Origin: Ardenticatenaceae bacterium
GTDB taxonomy: Bacteria > Chloroflexota > Anaerolineae > Promineifilales > Promineifilaceae
Assembly (NCBI GenBank): GCA_020634395.1
Contig: JACKBU010000012.1
Location: forward strand, 1 to 64,000
Length of the DNA stretch: 64,000 nt
Direction of reading: 5' to 3'
This document shows positions 10,401-19,200 of this stretch, one piece after another (the stretch's first letter is position 1; each line of letters starts with the position of its first letter). The notes below the pieces were generated by a model. It searched no databases. It had not been told where the DNA came from and worked only from the letters and a program-made list of their open reading frames with translations. A program made the position numbers and the translations under genes.

Positions 10401-10484
10401 GCGCGTGCCCAGGTCGGTGAGTGGACGGCCGTTCAGTTCGATTTTCGGTGGTCCTAACAGATGTATCGTCAGTGTATCGCCCAT
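7413..10484 (-). CDS. Large BTAD/NB-ARC/TPR transcriptional regulator (SARP/LuxR-like)
   Basis: The product is 1023 residues from ATG 10484. An in-frame start at 10517 would only add repeat-derived sequence. An N-terminal winged-helix domain (LGPPKIELNG at about residues 9-18, then LLAYLVCQ and LAELLWED) is followed by a bacterial transcriptional activation domain (about 100-255). Next is an NB-ARC-type ATPase with Walker A GPGGMGKT and Walker B LLLVLDNFEHL, and then TPR-like helical repeats to the C-terminus (LGNLAQATGDFATAQAYY and similar). Such proteins are signal-transducing activators of nearby or secondary-metabolism genes. The target is unknown, but the 64-residue gene and the giant secreted-protein gene lie divergently next to it. 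A 40-bp palindromic repeat is embedded in the BTAD-coding part. Confidence 0.88.
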   Translation of the reverse strand: MGDTLTIHLLGPPKIELNGRPLTDLGTRKATALLAYLVCQQRPFPRETLAELLWEDRDPQQALANLRSLLSGMRSKLKPFLIITRHTIAFNHASDYWLDVAEFNHHLEMEDWRLETGQSPVSSLQSLQQAAALYCGDFLEGFFVRESRGLEEWIILEREKLQRQAIKALRQLVDYHQGQGEYAIALDYVNKRIALDNLSERANRDKMLLLARNGRLNAALRHYEAYKNLLATEIGVAPGQETTALYERLLSARTVPPHNLPPDPTPFVGRTQELTDVQQRLMQPGCRLLSVLGPGGMGKTRLALAAAGQIATANPGLFLHGIRYVPLADIGGPALLPTAVANACGLEFQGSTDLLTQLVAFLHPREMLLVLDNFEHLCGPHVGPLDGVDMLLTLLQEAPDLKLLVTSRTRLHLQEEWVFDLSGLHYPANDAAEDWTIYSAIQLFQQQALRVRHDFAPQTADFAAIARLCRLLEGQPLGIELAAAWVRQFSCAQITEQIQADMAFLSTRLRNVPARHRSLTAVFDHSWQLLTATEQAIFARLSIFQGGFTAAAAQAVAHASAADLSGLVTQSLLRAEGNGRFAIHELLRQYAARHLTDFPAEPAQTAVRHAAYYIDFLVTQGDGSETGQRQAILAELPNIRLAWEGIARQQQESALLRAAKPLHGFYSAQSWFQEGIEAFQFALNQFTVDPAPSAERAEIICDLLNRKARLHIHIGQLAAARQALADAMTALPLVQDPERHAATLGYVAITHFYAGDFHRAAELAAESLRLAEASGNAEGMAFANNFLGSCHKALGDYDQAGTYFRRSAAIYRQQHDQLGEAMTLNNLGNLAQATGDFATAQAYYLECSALFKAINHTHGAATTLANAGRLALKQNDYTQARQLLLESLALKRAQNDERGTAVALVGLGGVSVAAGELVQAAAELNEALALARQCGDLKLTLEALNVQAALKARCGQPDQACQLLAYILGNKATAQEVRDAAEGLLAEVTAVLSPAAVAEAAAAGAKLNLETAVALAVGGEKRP
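10108..10147. repeat. Inverted repeat embedded in the BTAD regulator coding sequence
   Basis: Perfect 13-base arms GATTGGAGACTGG (10108-10120) and CCAGTCTCCAATC (10135-10147) are separated by 14 bases that repeat the same motif. The repeat keeps the frame open and encodes roughly DWRLETGQSPVSSLQS. Related iterations of CAATCTCC/AGTCTCC occur at 10494-10523 and 15145-15170. Confidence 0.8.
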
Positions 10485-10493
10485 AGCCCTTGC

Positions 10494-10523
10494 CAATCTC
10501 CAGTCCCCAATCCCCAATCCCCG
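10494..10523. repeat. Intergenic copy of the AATCTCC/AGTCCCC micro-repeat
   Basis: Successive imperfect copies of CAATCTCC, AGTCCCC and AATCCCC lie just upstream of the BTAD regulator start. They match the motif of the embedded palindrome at 10108-10147 and the copy inside the giant gene near 15150. Confidence 0.6.
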
Positions 10524-10625
10524 GCCCTACTTTACCCCGGCCTACTTACGGCCAATCCTACTTCGATCGTTTTTGGATCGTTTTGTTTTTAAACTGACCC
10601 CATTATAGCCAAATCAGGTTAACCC

Positions 10626-10820
10626 ATGACGGAAAAACCCAGTTCTGAATCTGTTGATTATCTGGCCTATCTGCTGCGCTTCTGGCGCGAAGATGAGGCC
10701 CTGCCCTGGCGGGCAACCATCGAAAACCCGCATACCGGCGAAAAACGTAGTTTTGCCCTGCCGGAAGACGTGTGGGCTTTCCTGCAAAATCAGCTTTTCG
10801 ATTCTCCGGCGCAGGAATAA
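10626..10820 (+). CDS. Small conserved-looking soluble protein of unknown function
   Basis: It has 64 residues from ATG 10626 and no signal peptide or membrane helix. It is acidic and Trp-rich, with the pattern YLLRFWREDEALPWRATIENPHTGEKRSFALPE, which reads like a small folded domain. I recall short proteins with a FWRE...WRA...PHTG pattern near large BTAD regulators in Chloroflexota, but cannot verify this here. It is transcribed divergently from the regulator and lies 82 bases ahead of the giant secreted-protein gene, so it may share regulation with either. The ribosome-binding site is weak (AGG seven bases upstream). Confidence 0.65.
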   Translation: MTEKPSSESVDYLAYLLRFWREDEALPWRATIENPHTGEKRSFALPEDVWAFLQNQLFDSPAQE

Positions 10821-10902
10821 GCCCGTCTGATAACCGCCAAATTATTTGCGTGCACTTACTAAAAACGAAAACAACCCGATTTTTACCGCAAAGGAAGGAA
10901 CC

Positions 10903-13900
10903 ATGACCCGTAAAAGTAGATTGTACTCGTCACTCTCCCTGATTATTAGCCTGGCCCTGCTGCTGCAGCTTGTTTTGCCGGGCATTAGCCTGCTGCAGCC
11001 TGCGGCCATCGCCGCCGCGCCGTTGGCCCAGGACCCGGCTCCGCTGCCCGCGCTGCCAACGGACACGGCCGTTTCCACCCCCACCGAACCCGACGTCCTC
11101 CACCCGCTGGAACTGGCCCGCGCCCAGTCCACGTATCAGGCGGGGGGAACGGCCGTCATCACCTACACCTTGCGCAACATCCTGCCGCCGACCATCCGCC
11201 CCGAAGCCGCGCCCGGCGACACCATCACCGACACCCTGAACGCCATCAGCGCCACCAACTTCGCCGCCGACCCCAACACCGTGCGCGGCGCCAGCCTCTC
11301 TCTCCAGCTCACCAACGCCCAGACCGGCTTGCAGGCCGCCTCCCTGCCCGCCGACCAGAACGGCAGCAGTCTAGCCTTCAACCTGGGTGACATCGCGCCG
11401 CTCAGCGCCGCCACCCTGGTGCTCACCATGACCATTCCCTCGGCCACGGCCGTTTTTGTCGATTTAGACACGGGCGCGGCGGCGTATGGCAGTTGGCGGG
11501 GCAGAGGCGTCAGCGCCGCCAGCGGCCCCATCCGCCTGGCCCCGGACGGCTTCGCCCAATGGCTCGTCTGCACCCCAGACGCCAACTGCGCCGATACCTA
11601 TGTCACCCGCCAGGCCGCCGAATTAGGCAATGACCCCACTGCCATTTTTGAATTTGTGCGCGGCCTGGACTACGAAAGCTATCCCGGCAGCCTGCGCGGC
11701 GCGCGCGGCACGCTGTGGAGCGCCGCCGGTAACGGCGTCGATCAGGCCAGCCTGCTCATCGCCTTGCTGCGGGCCAGCGGTGTGCCGGCCGCCTACCGCC
11801 TGGGCGCACTGGACCAGACCGATGCCCAGACGCTCATCGCCAGCATGTTCCCCGAAGTAGCTGCGCCCAGCGGCCTTATCCTGCCCGGCAGCCCCACCGC
11901 CGATCCCGCCAACGACCCGGCGCTCATTGCCGAAGCGCAAAGCCACGCCTGGGTGGAAGCCTATCTGCCGGGCAGCGGCTGGACGCCACTTGACCCATCC
12001 TTTGCCGTCGCCCAACCCGGCGATGTTTTTGCCACGCCCGGCGGTGGGCAGTTGGCCGAACTGCCGGACAATTTGCGCCACAAAGTGACCGCCAATCTGG
12101 TGGTGGAGAAGTACAGCGCCTTCCCAGTGGGGGGCACGAATTTGTACACGGTTGAACCCCTCACCGCGACCTTCAACACCGTTGCCCTGGCCGGCGAACC
12201 CCTGGTTTTTGCCCATCTGGTGGATAGCAACTACCAGGGCGGTCTGGCTTTTTCCAGCGCTGAGCACACCTATACCCCCTACTTCATCGTGGGCCAGGCG
12301 GAAACGCTGGTCGAGGGTGAGGCCTTTGGCGAGGTGATCAGCAATTTCCCGTTCGGGCAGGATATGGTGGTGGCGGAATGGCTGGATTTCACCCTGACGG
12401 CCCCGGACGGCCGTAGCGAAACCTACCGCCGCGAACTGTTCGACGACATCGGCTATGCGGCGCGCACCGGCGGTGGGCTGGTGGGCCAGCTCGCCCGCGA
12501 CGAAACCGCCCGCCTCAGCCTGATGTCCTCCTGGACCACGCTGGTGGCCGCCTACGACGTGCCCGCCGAGGCCATCAACGACGCCTACCAGGAGATGGTC
12601 ACGCTGTCTCTGGAAGCCATCGACGCCAAAGAAGCGGTTGACGGGCTGCAAGACACCGACAATCCCTCGCCCGAACAGGACGCCATCGCCCAATCCGCCA
12701 CCCTGACGTTTGGCAAGGTGGCGCGATTGGGCCAGCGGCTGCACCTGCTCAAATTCGCCGCCGCCTCCAACCAGGCCCACGAGTACGCCGCCGACGCTTT
12801 CCTGGTAAAAGCCTACGCTGATTCGCCGCGCCTTTTCACCGTCGGTTGGGAGCGTAACGACCTGGAGCAAACGGACAGCATCAGCTTCGACCTGCTGCGC
12901 AACAAAATTCGCGCCGTCGCCTATCCCGGCCAGACCGATATTGGCCCGGCGGCATTTTTGTTCTGGCGGGCGCTGCTGGATATGGGCATCGAGCATGAGG
13001 TGTTGCAAGAGCTGACGCCCACGCCGCTGGTCAGCGTGGGCGCGGTCTTCGATCAGGCGGCCGCCGACGATATTTTGCTGGAGCGCATCACCTTTGGCAC
13101 GCTGGACGAACTGGCCGCCCTGCCCATCTCGGAGCAGGCCAAGGCGCGCATCACCACGGCCGTTACCGACAATCCCAACCTCTACGTCCTCGTACCGGCA
13201 GCCATGGTCACCCTGCCCGGCGCAGACGAACCGACCATCGGCTGGCTGCAAATCGACACCGAAACCCTGGAAGTGATCGACACGATGGAAAACGGCCAGC
13301 ACTTTGTGGCCGGGGAATATGCCATTCTGGGTAAGTTTTCGCAAAAGGTCGGCAGCTTTTTGGGCGGCTTTACGGCCGGCTTCTTCAGCCACGTCATGGG
13401 CTTCTGGATTGGCTTCTTCGGCCAGATGCCGCTGGGCAGCCAGGACATTGGCGCTGTCGTTGGCGCGGCCAAAAGCGCGGCGGCGGAATGGGGCAAGAAA
13501 GCGGAAAAAGCGTGCATTAAGAAATCGGACAAGAAATGGTGTAAGCGCGGCGTTTCGGCGGGCAACGCCCTAGGGTCGGCGATCATCGCCCAGGCCGACC
13601 CGCCGCTGCAAGAGACGCTGTTTGTGCTGCCGCAGGATGCGCCCGTCACGCAGGCGGAAACGGCCGTCACCCTCTCCCAACCCGCCACCCTTTCCGGCCA
13701 GACGGTGGCCGCCAACCTGACCACCAGCGAGATCGGCGTCGTCGGCTCTGCCAGCCACAACTGGACGGCCGTTGCCCAAAATAGTTTCGCCTTCGACAGT
13801 CTCAGCGTCAGTTCGGCCAGCCTGTACCAGAATGGCGCGTTGGTGGGCAGTGGGGCGGTAACGGCCGTGCCCACCACCTCCACCACTCCCGCCAGCGCCC

Positions 13901-16284
13901 AAACCGGCGGCGTCAGCGTCAGCGGCACGGCCGATGGGCGGCTGGTCCTGCACGCCTCGGCGCAAAGCGGCCTGGGCGGCGGCAGCCAGTTCCGATTCCT
14001 TAGCTTCACCGTGGACGCGGCCGGCAACTATACGCTCGCTTTGAGCCATGCCACTGCCACCCTCAACGGCACGGCGTACAGCGGCGATCTGGAAATTGTG
14101 ACCAGCGCGCCCACAGCTCGGCGGCGGGGGCTGCGCGTCAGCCCAATTTTGCCGCCACGGCCGCCTTTACCCCTTCCGGCGGCGGCTTCACCCTCGCGCG
14201 GCCAGCGGCAGTTTGACCGTGGGCGGCACGGCCGTTTCCCCGGCCAACGGCTTTGCGCTGGGCAACGTCAGTTCAGGCGCGTGGCTTCATCCGGCGCGAA
14301 TGACAGCTTCAGCTTTAACGGTGCGGCCCACTTCTTCCGCGTCAGCCTCAGCAGCGCCACGTCCACCACCCCGGCGGACACGACCGCCAGCTTTACCGCC
14401 GGCGTGCAGGCCAACTTCAGCGACAGCTACACCCTCACCGTCCACGCCCCGCTGGGCTGGGACGTAACCGCCACGCCCGCCGGTCTGGTGACGGCGCAGC
14501 CGCCGTTGGGTGCGGCGGCGGGCAACTACACTCTCGTCGTGGCGGCGCAGTCGGCCGACCATCCCGATTTGTTTGCCACGGCGCAGCATGTGGTGACGGT
14601 AACGGCCGTGGACGACGTGACCGTGTCGGTGGAACCTGACCCGACCATCACCGTGCCCTGGGGACCGGCCTACGACGTGGTGAATTTTGATCCGGCCGTG
14701 GGCCGCCTGCAGCTGCCCGACGCCGCCTTTATCGCCAATGTGCAAAACACCTCGTCGGTGGACCGCACGTTCAACGTCAGCGTGTCCGGTTTGCCGGGCG
14801 GCTGGACGATTTTGGGGGCGCAGCCGGGCAGCAGCAGCCTGCAGCTGCCGCTGGCGGCGGGCGAACTGGCGCGGCTGGGCCTGTACATCTCGCCGACGGC
14901 CAGTTTGCCGCCGGTGGGCAGCGCCTATCCCTTCAACGTCACGGCCGTCGCCGCCGACAACGGCGCGGTGACGGCCAGCGGCAGCGGCGTGTTTACCATG
15001 CCCGCCGTACCCTACCCGGCCCTCACCGTCAGCCCGGCGGATGTGTACGTGGCGGCCAACAGCAGCACGGCCGTTAACCTGACCATCACCAACATCGGCA
15101 ATACAACGGCAGAGTTTGATTTACTCTCCACCGTGCCGCAGGCCGACTGGACAGTCTCCAGTCTCCAGTCTCCCCTCTCCCTCTCCCCCGGCGCGTCTGC
15201 CACCCAACCCGTCACCGTCACCATCACCGACGGCGATCCGGGTGTGGATTATCCGGTGGGCCTGGGCGCGGCCGCCCCGACTTTGCCCTACACGCCGACG
15301 ACGGCCGTTAACGTCTACGTCGTCAGCCCCTTCACCCTGCCCATCTACCAGGCCGCCTCGTGCAGCCTGGGCAGCGAGGCTCTGGCGGCGGCTATCGGCG
15401 GGCTGGCGGTGGCCGTGGAAACGCTGGCCGATTCGTGCAGCGCGGTCGTCTGCGACCTGGGGCTGCGGGATGACGTGGTGGCGGCGGCGCAGAACGTGGC
15501 CGTCTATGCCCAGGCCGCCTCGCCGCTGGTGGATACGGCCGTGCTGGAAAACGTCGCTGCCGACCTGGCTACCCAAACCGACGATGCGGCCATCGAAGCC
15601 AGCCTGACGGCGCTGGCCGGAGCGATGGGCGACCTGGGCGGCGCGCTGTGCCAGGTTGAGCAGCATGGCGTGACGGCCCGCTTTACGCCCATCATAGCGG
15701 CGGCGCTGGTGGGGGAGACGGCCGTTTTCGACCTGTCCCTCACCAACGACGGAACCCTAGCCACCAGTTACGCCATCACCGTGACCGGGCTGCCCGGCGG
15801 CGAGCAGACCTTCAATGAGAGCATTGCGCCGGGGGGAACGGCCGTTGTGCCGGTCAGCACAAGCCCGGCGGCGCTGGGCGTGTATGATCTGGCGGCGGCG
15901 GTTGCGCCGACCGGGTTGGATCAGGCGGTGGATTGGACGGCCACGGCCGTGGCCCGCCTGAACGTGGTGGACAAATTTGTGCAGGTGACGCAGGTGGCCG
16001 TCGACCCGCCCTTTGTGGAAACCGGGACCAGTGCGACCACTCTGAGCGTGACGGTGGCCAATGTGGCCGGGGTGCGGCAGGAGGTGGTGGCGTCTCCCGG
16101 CCGGGTACGGCCCACACCACCATCCTCGCCCCCGGCGGGGCCATCAGCTACACCGCCGATCTACCCCTCACCGTGCTGGTCGGCGCGCCGCGCACCTACC
16201 CCCTGGCCACCGTCGACACCTCCGGCTGGGCCAGCGGCGTCTACACCGTCGCCGTCGAACTGCGCGACGCCGGCAACAACCTGA
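10903..16284 (+). CDS. Giant secreted protein, N-terminal part (transglutaminase-like); frameshifted
   Basis: ATG 10903 follows AAGGAAGG and opens a clear signal peptide (RKSRLYSSLSLIISLALLLQLVLPG). Residues about 225-375 resemble the extracellular transglutaminase-like fold: LLIALLRASGVPAAYRLG, SHAWVEAYLPGSGWTPLDP with His and Asp. The usual catalytic Cys before LLxALLR is absent (GNGVDQAS), so this copy may not be catalytic. Further on are an Ala-rich hydrophobic stretch near 13320-13480 and NEW3/DUF11-like beta domains (GLPGGWTILGAQPG and similar). Between about 14110 and 14280 the meaningful frame slips three times by one base and returns. After about 16095 the frame is nonsense and the protein continues one frame over. 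I read this and the next two entries as one gene of roughly 4,000 residues. Confidence 0.75.
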   Translation: MTRKSRLYSSLSLIISLALLLQLVLPGISLLQPAAIAAAPLAQDPAPLPALPTDTAVSTPTEPDVLHPLELARAQSTYQAGGTAVITYTLRNILPPTIRPEAAPGDTITDTLNAISATNFAADPNTVRGASLSLQLTNAQTGLQAASLPADQNGSSLAFNLGDIAPLSAATLVLTMTIPSATAVFVDLDTGAAAYGSWRGRGVSAASGPIRLAPDGFAQWLVCTPDANCADTYVTRQAAELGNDPTAIFEFVRGLDYESYPGSLRGARGTLWSAAGNGVDQASLLIALLRASGVPAAYRLGALDQTDAQTLIASMFPEVAAPSGLILPGSPTADPANDPALIAEAQSHAWVEAYLPGSGWTPLDPSFAVAQPGDVFATPGGGQLAELPDNLRHKVTANLVVEKYSAFPVGGTNLYTVEPLTATFNTVALAGEPLVFAHLVDSNYQGGLAFSSAEHTYTPYFIVGQAETLVEGEAFGEVISNFPFGQDMVVAEWLDFTLTAPDGRSETYRRELFDDIGYAARTGGGLVGQLARDETARLSLMSSWTTLVAAYDVPAEAINDAYQEMVTLSLEAIDAKEAVDGLQDTDNPSPEQDAIAQSATLTFGKVARLGQRLHLLKFAAASNQAHEYAADAFLVKAYADSPRLFTVGWERNDLEQTDSISFDLLRNKIRAVAYPGQTDIGPAAFLFWRALLDMGIEHEVLQELTPTPLVSVGAVFDQAAADDILLERITFGTLDELAALPISEQAKARITTAVTDNPNLYVLVPAAMVTLPGADEPTIGWLQIDTETLEVIDTMENGQHFVAGEYAILGKFSQKVGSFLGGFTAGFFSHVMGFWIGFFGQMPLGSQDIGAVVGAAKSAAAEWGKKAEKACIKKSDKKWCKRGVSAGNALGSAIIAQADPPLQETLFVLPQDAPVTQAETAVTLSQPATLSGQTVAANLTTSEIGVVGSASHNWTAVAQNSFAFDSLSVSSASLYQNGALVGSGAVTAVPTTSTTPASAQTGGVSVSGTADGRLVLHASAQSGLGGGSQFRFLSFTVDAAGNYTLALSHATATLNGTAYSGDLEIVTSAPTARRRGLRVSPILPPRPPLPLPAAASPSRGQRQFDRGRHGRFPGQRLCAGQRQFRRVASSGANDSFSFNGAAHFFRVSLSSATSTTPADTTASFTAGVQANFSDSYTLTVHAPLGWDVTATPAGLVTAQPPLGAAAGNYTLVVAAQSADHPDLFATAQHVVTVTAVDDVTVSVEPDPTITVPWGPAYDVVNFDPAVGRLQLPDAAFIANVQNTSSVDRTFNVSVSGLPGGWTILGAQPGSSSLQLPLAAGELARLGLYISPTASLPPVGSAYPFNVTAVAADNGAVTASGSGVFTMPAVPYPALTVSPADVYVAANSSTAVNLTITNIGNTTAEFDLLSTVPQADWTVSSLQSPLSLSPGASATQPVTVTITDGDPGVDYPVGLGAAAPTLPYTPTTAVNVYVVSPFTLPIYQAASCSLGSEALAAAIGGLAVAVETLADSCSAVVCDLGLRDDVVAAAQNVAVYAQAASPLVDTAVLENVAADLATQTDDAAIEASLTALAGAMGDLGGALCQVEQHGVTARFTPIIAAALVGETAVFDLSLTNDGTLATSYAITVTGLPGGEQTFNESIAPGGTAVVPVSTSPAALGVYDLAAAVAPTGLDQAVDWTATAVARLNVVDKFVQVTQVAVDPPFVETGTSATTLSVTVANVAGVRQEVVASPGRVRPTPPSSPPAGPSATPPIYPSPCWSARRAPTPWPPSTPPAGPAASTPSPSNCATPATT
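15145..15170. repeat. Coding copy of the AGTCTCC micro-repeat in the giant gene
   Basis: GACTGGA (15145-15151) and two TCCAGTC copies (15157-15163, 15164-15170) form an inverted and direct repeat cluster. It encodes DWTVSSLQSPLS, matching the peptide SPVSSLQS encoded by the repeat inside the BTAD regulator. Confidence 0.65.
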
Positions 16285-19200
16285 TTCCCGATGGCAGTGG
16301 CTACGGCTACTTCGCCGTGGGCCAATCGCTGGGAGCCAGCCAGGCGGTACTGCCCGCCATCGTCGCCCCCGGCACCGTCACCGTCACCACCTACCTCACC
16401 ACCGAAATACTGGCCGATACCCTCGTCCCGCCCGCCGCCCCGGCCGGGGCCTTGTGGCCGGCCACCGGGCTGCGCAGCATCCCCACCAGCGATCTATCCC
16501 GGCCCCTGGGCGACAACCCGCCACCCGCGGACAACGGCGGCGCGCAGGAAGTCATCATCCCCACCCGGCCCTTCACCAACACCAACCCGGCCGGGGATGG
16601 CCCGGCCGGGGTCGAAACCATCACCGGCACCATCATCCTGCGCTACGAACAAGACGAGGCCGCACTGACAGGAACGTGGCAGAACATCGGTTACGCCCAG
16701 GCCAGTAACGGCACCTACTTACGCGCCGATGCGCCGGGCGAGACGGCCCAATTCACCTTCACCGGCACCTGGGTCCACCTCGGCTTCCTGGCCGATAGCA
16801 ACAGCGGCTACGCCGAAATCCTCATAGACGGCCTCAGCCAGGGTTTGGTAGACCTCTACCGCCGCGACATCACCCCCATCAGCTTCGTCTACGATGGCCT
16901 GAGCGCCGGCAGCCACACCCTCAGCGTCGTCGCCCAGGGCGCGGCAAACCCCCTCTCCCTTAACGATTTCGTCCACCTCGACTACCTGGACGTATACAAC
17001 GGCGGCAGCTACGCCGACGGCACATCTGAGCAAAGCGACTCGCGCATCTTCCGCAGCACCGGCTGGACCAACGTCAACGACGCCAACGCCAGCGGCGGCA
17101 GCTACATGCGCAGCAACAACGCCACCGCCTGGTTCCCCTTCACCGGCGACTCCATCACCTACCAGGCCCTGGCCTACAGCGGCGGCGGCAAGGTCAAGGT
17201 CTACATCGACGGCCTCTACCAGACCACCCTCAACCTCTACAACCCCCTCACCTCCATCACCCGCACCCTCTCCTTCGAGGGTCTGGGGGCCGGTCCTCAC
17301 GTCATGCAAGTCAGCGTCTACCGCGGCAGTGCCACCGTCGATGCCTTCCGTACCCCCGGCACCCCTCCCTTCTTCACCGAACCAACGCCCGGCAGCTTCG
17401 CCCGCTACGAAGAAGAATACGCCGACTTCCTCTTTAACGGGCTGCCCTACACCGCCACCGCCCGCACCTGGGCCCGCGACGACTCTGTCTTGTACAGCGA
17501 AGCAGGCGACGGCCAGGTCATCTATTCGCGCACGGCCGGCGACACAGCCAGCCTCACCTTCGACGGCACATGGGCTAGCATCGGCTTCTTCACCAAAGCC
17601 AACAGCGGCCAGGCAGAAATCTTCCTGGATGGCGCCAGTCAGGGCGTAGTAGACCTCTACAGCAATGAAGATGACGTCACCAGCCTCACCTTTGCCGGGC
17701 TGCTCACCGGCACGCACACCATTTCGGTAACCGTGTTAGGCACAGCCAATCCTTTGGCCAGCAACCAATACGTTTACCTGGACTACGTGGACGTGTGGGA
17801 CGGCAGCCCCTTGCCAGATGGGACCTTCGAAGAGCTAAGCGACCGTGTCCTGCGCAGCGGCGGTTGGGAAGCCGTCGCCAACGCCAGCGCCAGCGGCGGC
17901 GTCTACATCGAAACCGGCAGCGGCGAACCAACCGTCTGGTTCCCGTTCATGGGCGACAGCGTCACCTACCAGGCCTTCGACTACTTCCGCTCCGACGAAG
18001 TGAGCATCTACATCGACGAGGTCTTCCTCGGCCGTTACGATATCTACACCGGTGTCGCCCCCACCATCACCTACTCCTTCGACGACCTGGGGCCAGGGCT
18101 GCACATCCTGAAAATCCGCGACTACCGCAACGAGCCAACGCTAGACGCCTTCATCTCCCCGGCCATCTCCGCGCCAACCCCACCGCCGCCGGCGCAGGTG
18201 TTTACGCGGGTGGAGGAAGACGACGCGGCCGTGCGCTACAACGGTCTACCCTACCCCGTTGCGGCCTCCACCTGGGACCGCACCGATGAGGTCTTCCGCG
18301 CCAGCGACGGCCAATACATCATCACCACCACCCCCGGCGATTGGGTCAGCCTGGACTTTGACGGGACCTGGGTAACGGCCGGTTTCGCCACCAACTTCCG
18401 CGGCGGGCAGGCAGAGGTCTTCATTGATGGCGTCAGCCAGGGGATTGTGGAATTGTACAGCCGCGATGATGACGTGACAGTCGTTACCTTCAACAACCTC
18501 CCCGACACGACCCATACCATCTCTGCCACCCTGCTCACCAGCCAGCACCCCAACTCCCTTGGCCGCTGGATGATGGTGGACTACTTCGACGTGTGGAGCG
18601 GCGACCCCTTGCCTGGCGGAACCTACGAAGAAACCCATCCCCTGGTCTATCGCAGCGACGATTACGACGATTGGGACGTTTTCAGCGAGGCGGCGGCCAG
18701 CGGCGGCAGCTACATCCGCAGCGCCTTCCAGCACGACAGCACGGTCTGGTTCCCCTTCACCGGCGACAGCGTGACCTTCCTGGGGTTGGCCAACAACCGC
18801 AGCGACCGCGTGGCCATCAGCATTGACGGCATTTCCTATGGCACCTTTAACCTGTACAGCGGCACGCCGGTGACGCGCCCCATCTCTTTCGACGGCCTGG
18901 GCACCGGCCCACACCTGATGCAGGTGCGCCTCAACCGCGACTATCTGGCAGCGGACGCCTTCATCGTGCCCGGCATCGCCCCGTTCTACGAACCGCCTGC
19001 CTACACTGGCATCGTGCGCTACGAAGAAGACGACCCGGCCCTGCTGTACAACGGCGCGTATGATTGGCGCACCCGGCCGCAATCCTGGTACGTCAACAAG
19101 AATTACACCACCGTCAGCGGCGGCTGGCACGTGGAATCGAATACGGCCGGAAACACGGTCAGCCTGACCTTCGACGGTCGTTGGGCCTCTGTTGGCTTCC

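Noticed and set aside
11623..13392. Long minus-strand open frame of 589 codons opposite the giant gene
   Set aside because: It is low-complexity G/Q/R/A-rich sequence typical of the antisense of GC-rich coding DNA. The plus strand carries recognisable domains.
16719..17717. Minus-strand open frame of 332 codons opposite the repeat region
   Set aside because: It is an antisense shadow of the tandem units, with no domain and no ribosome-binding site.
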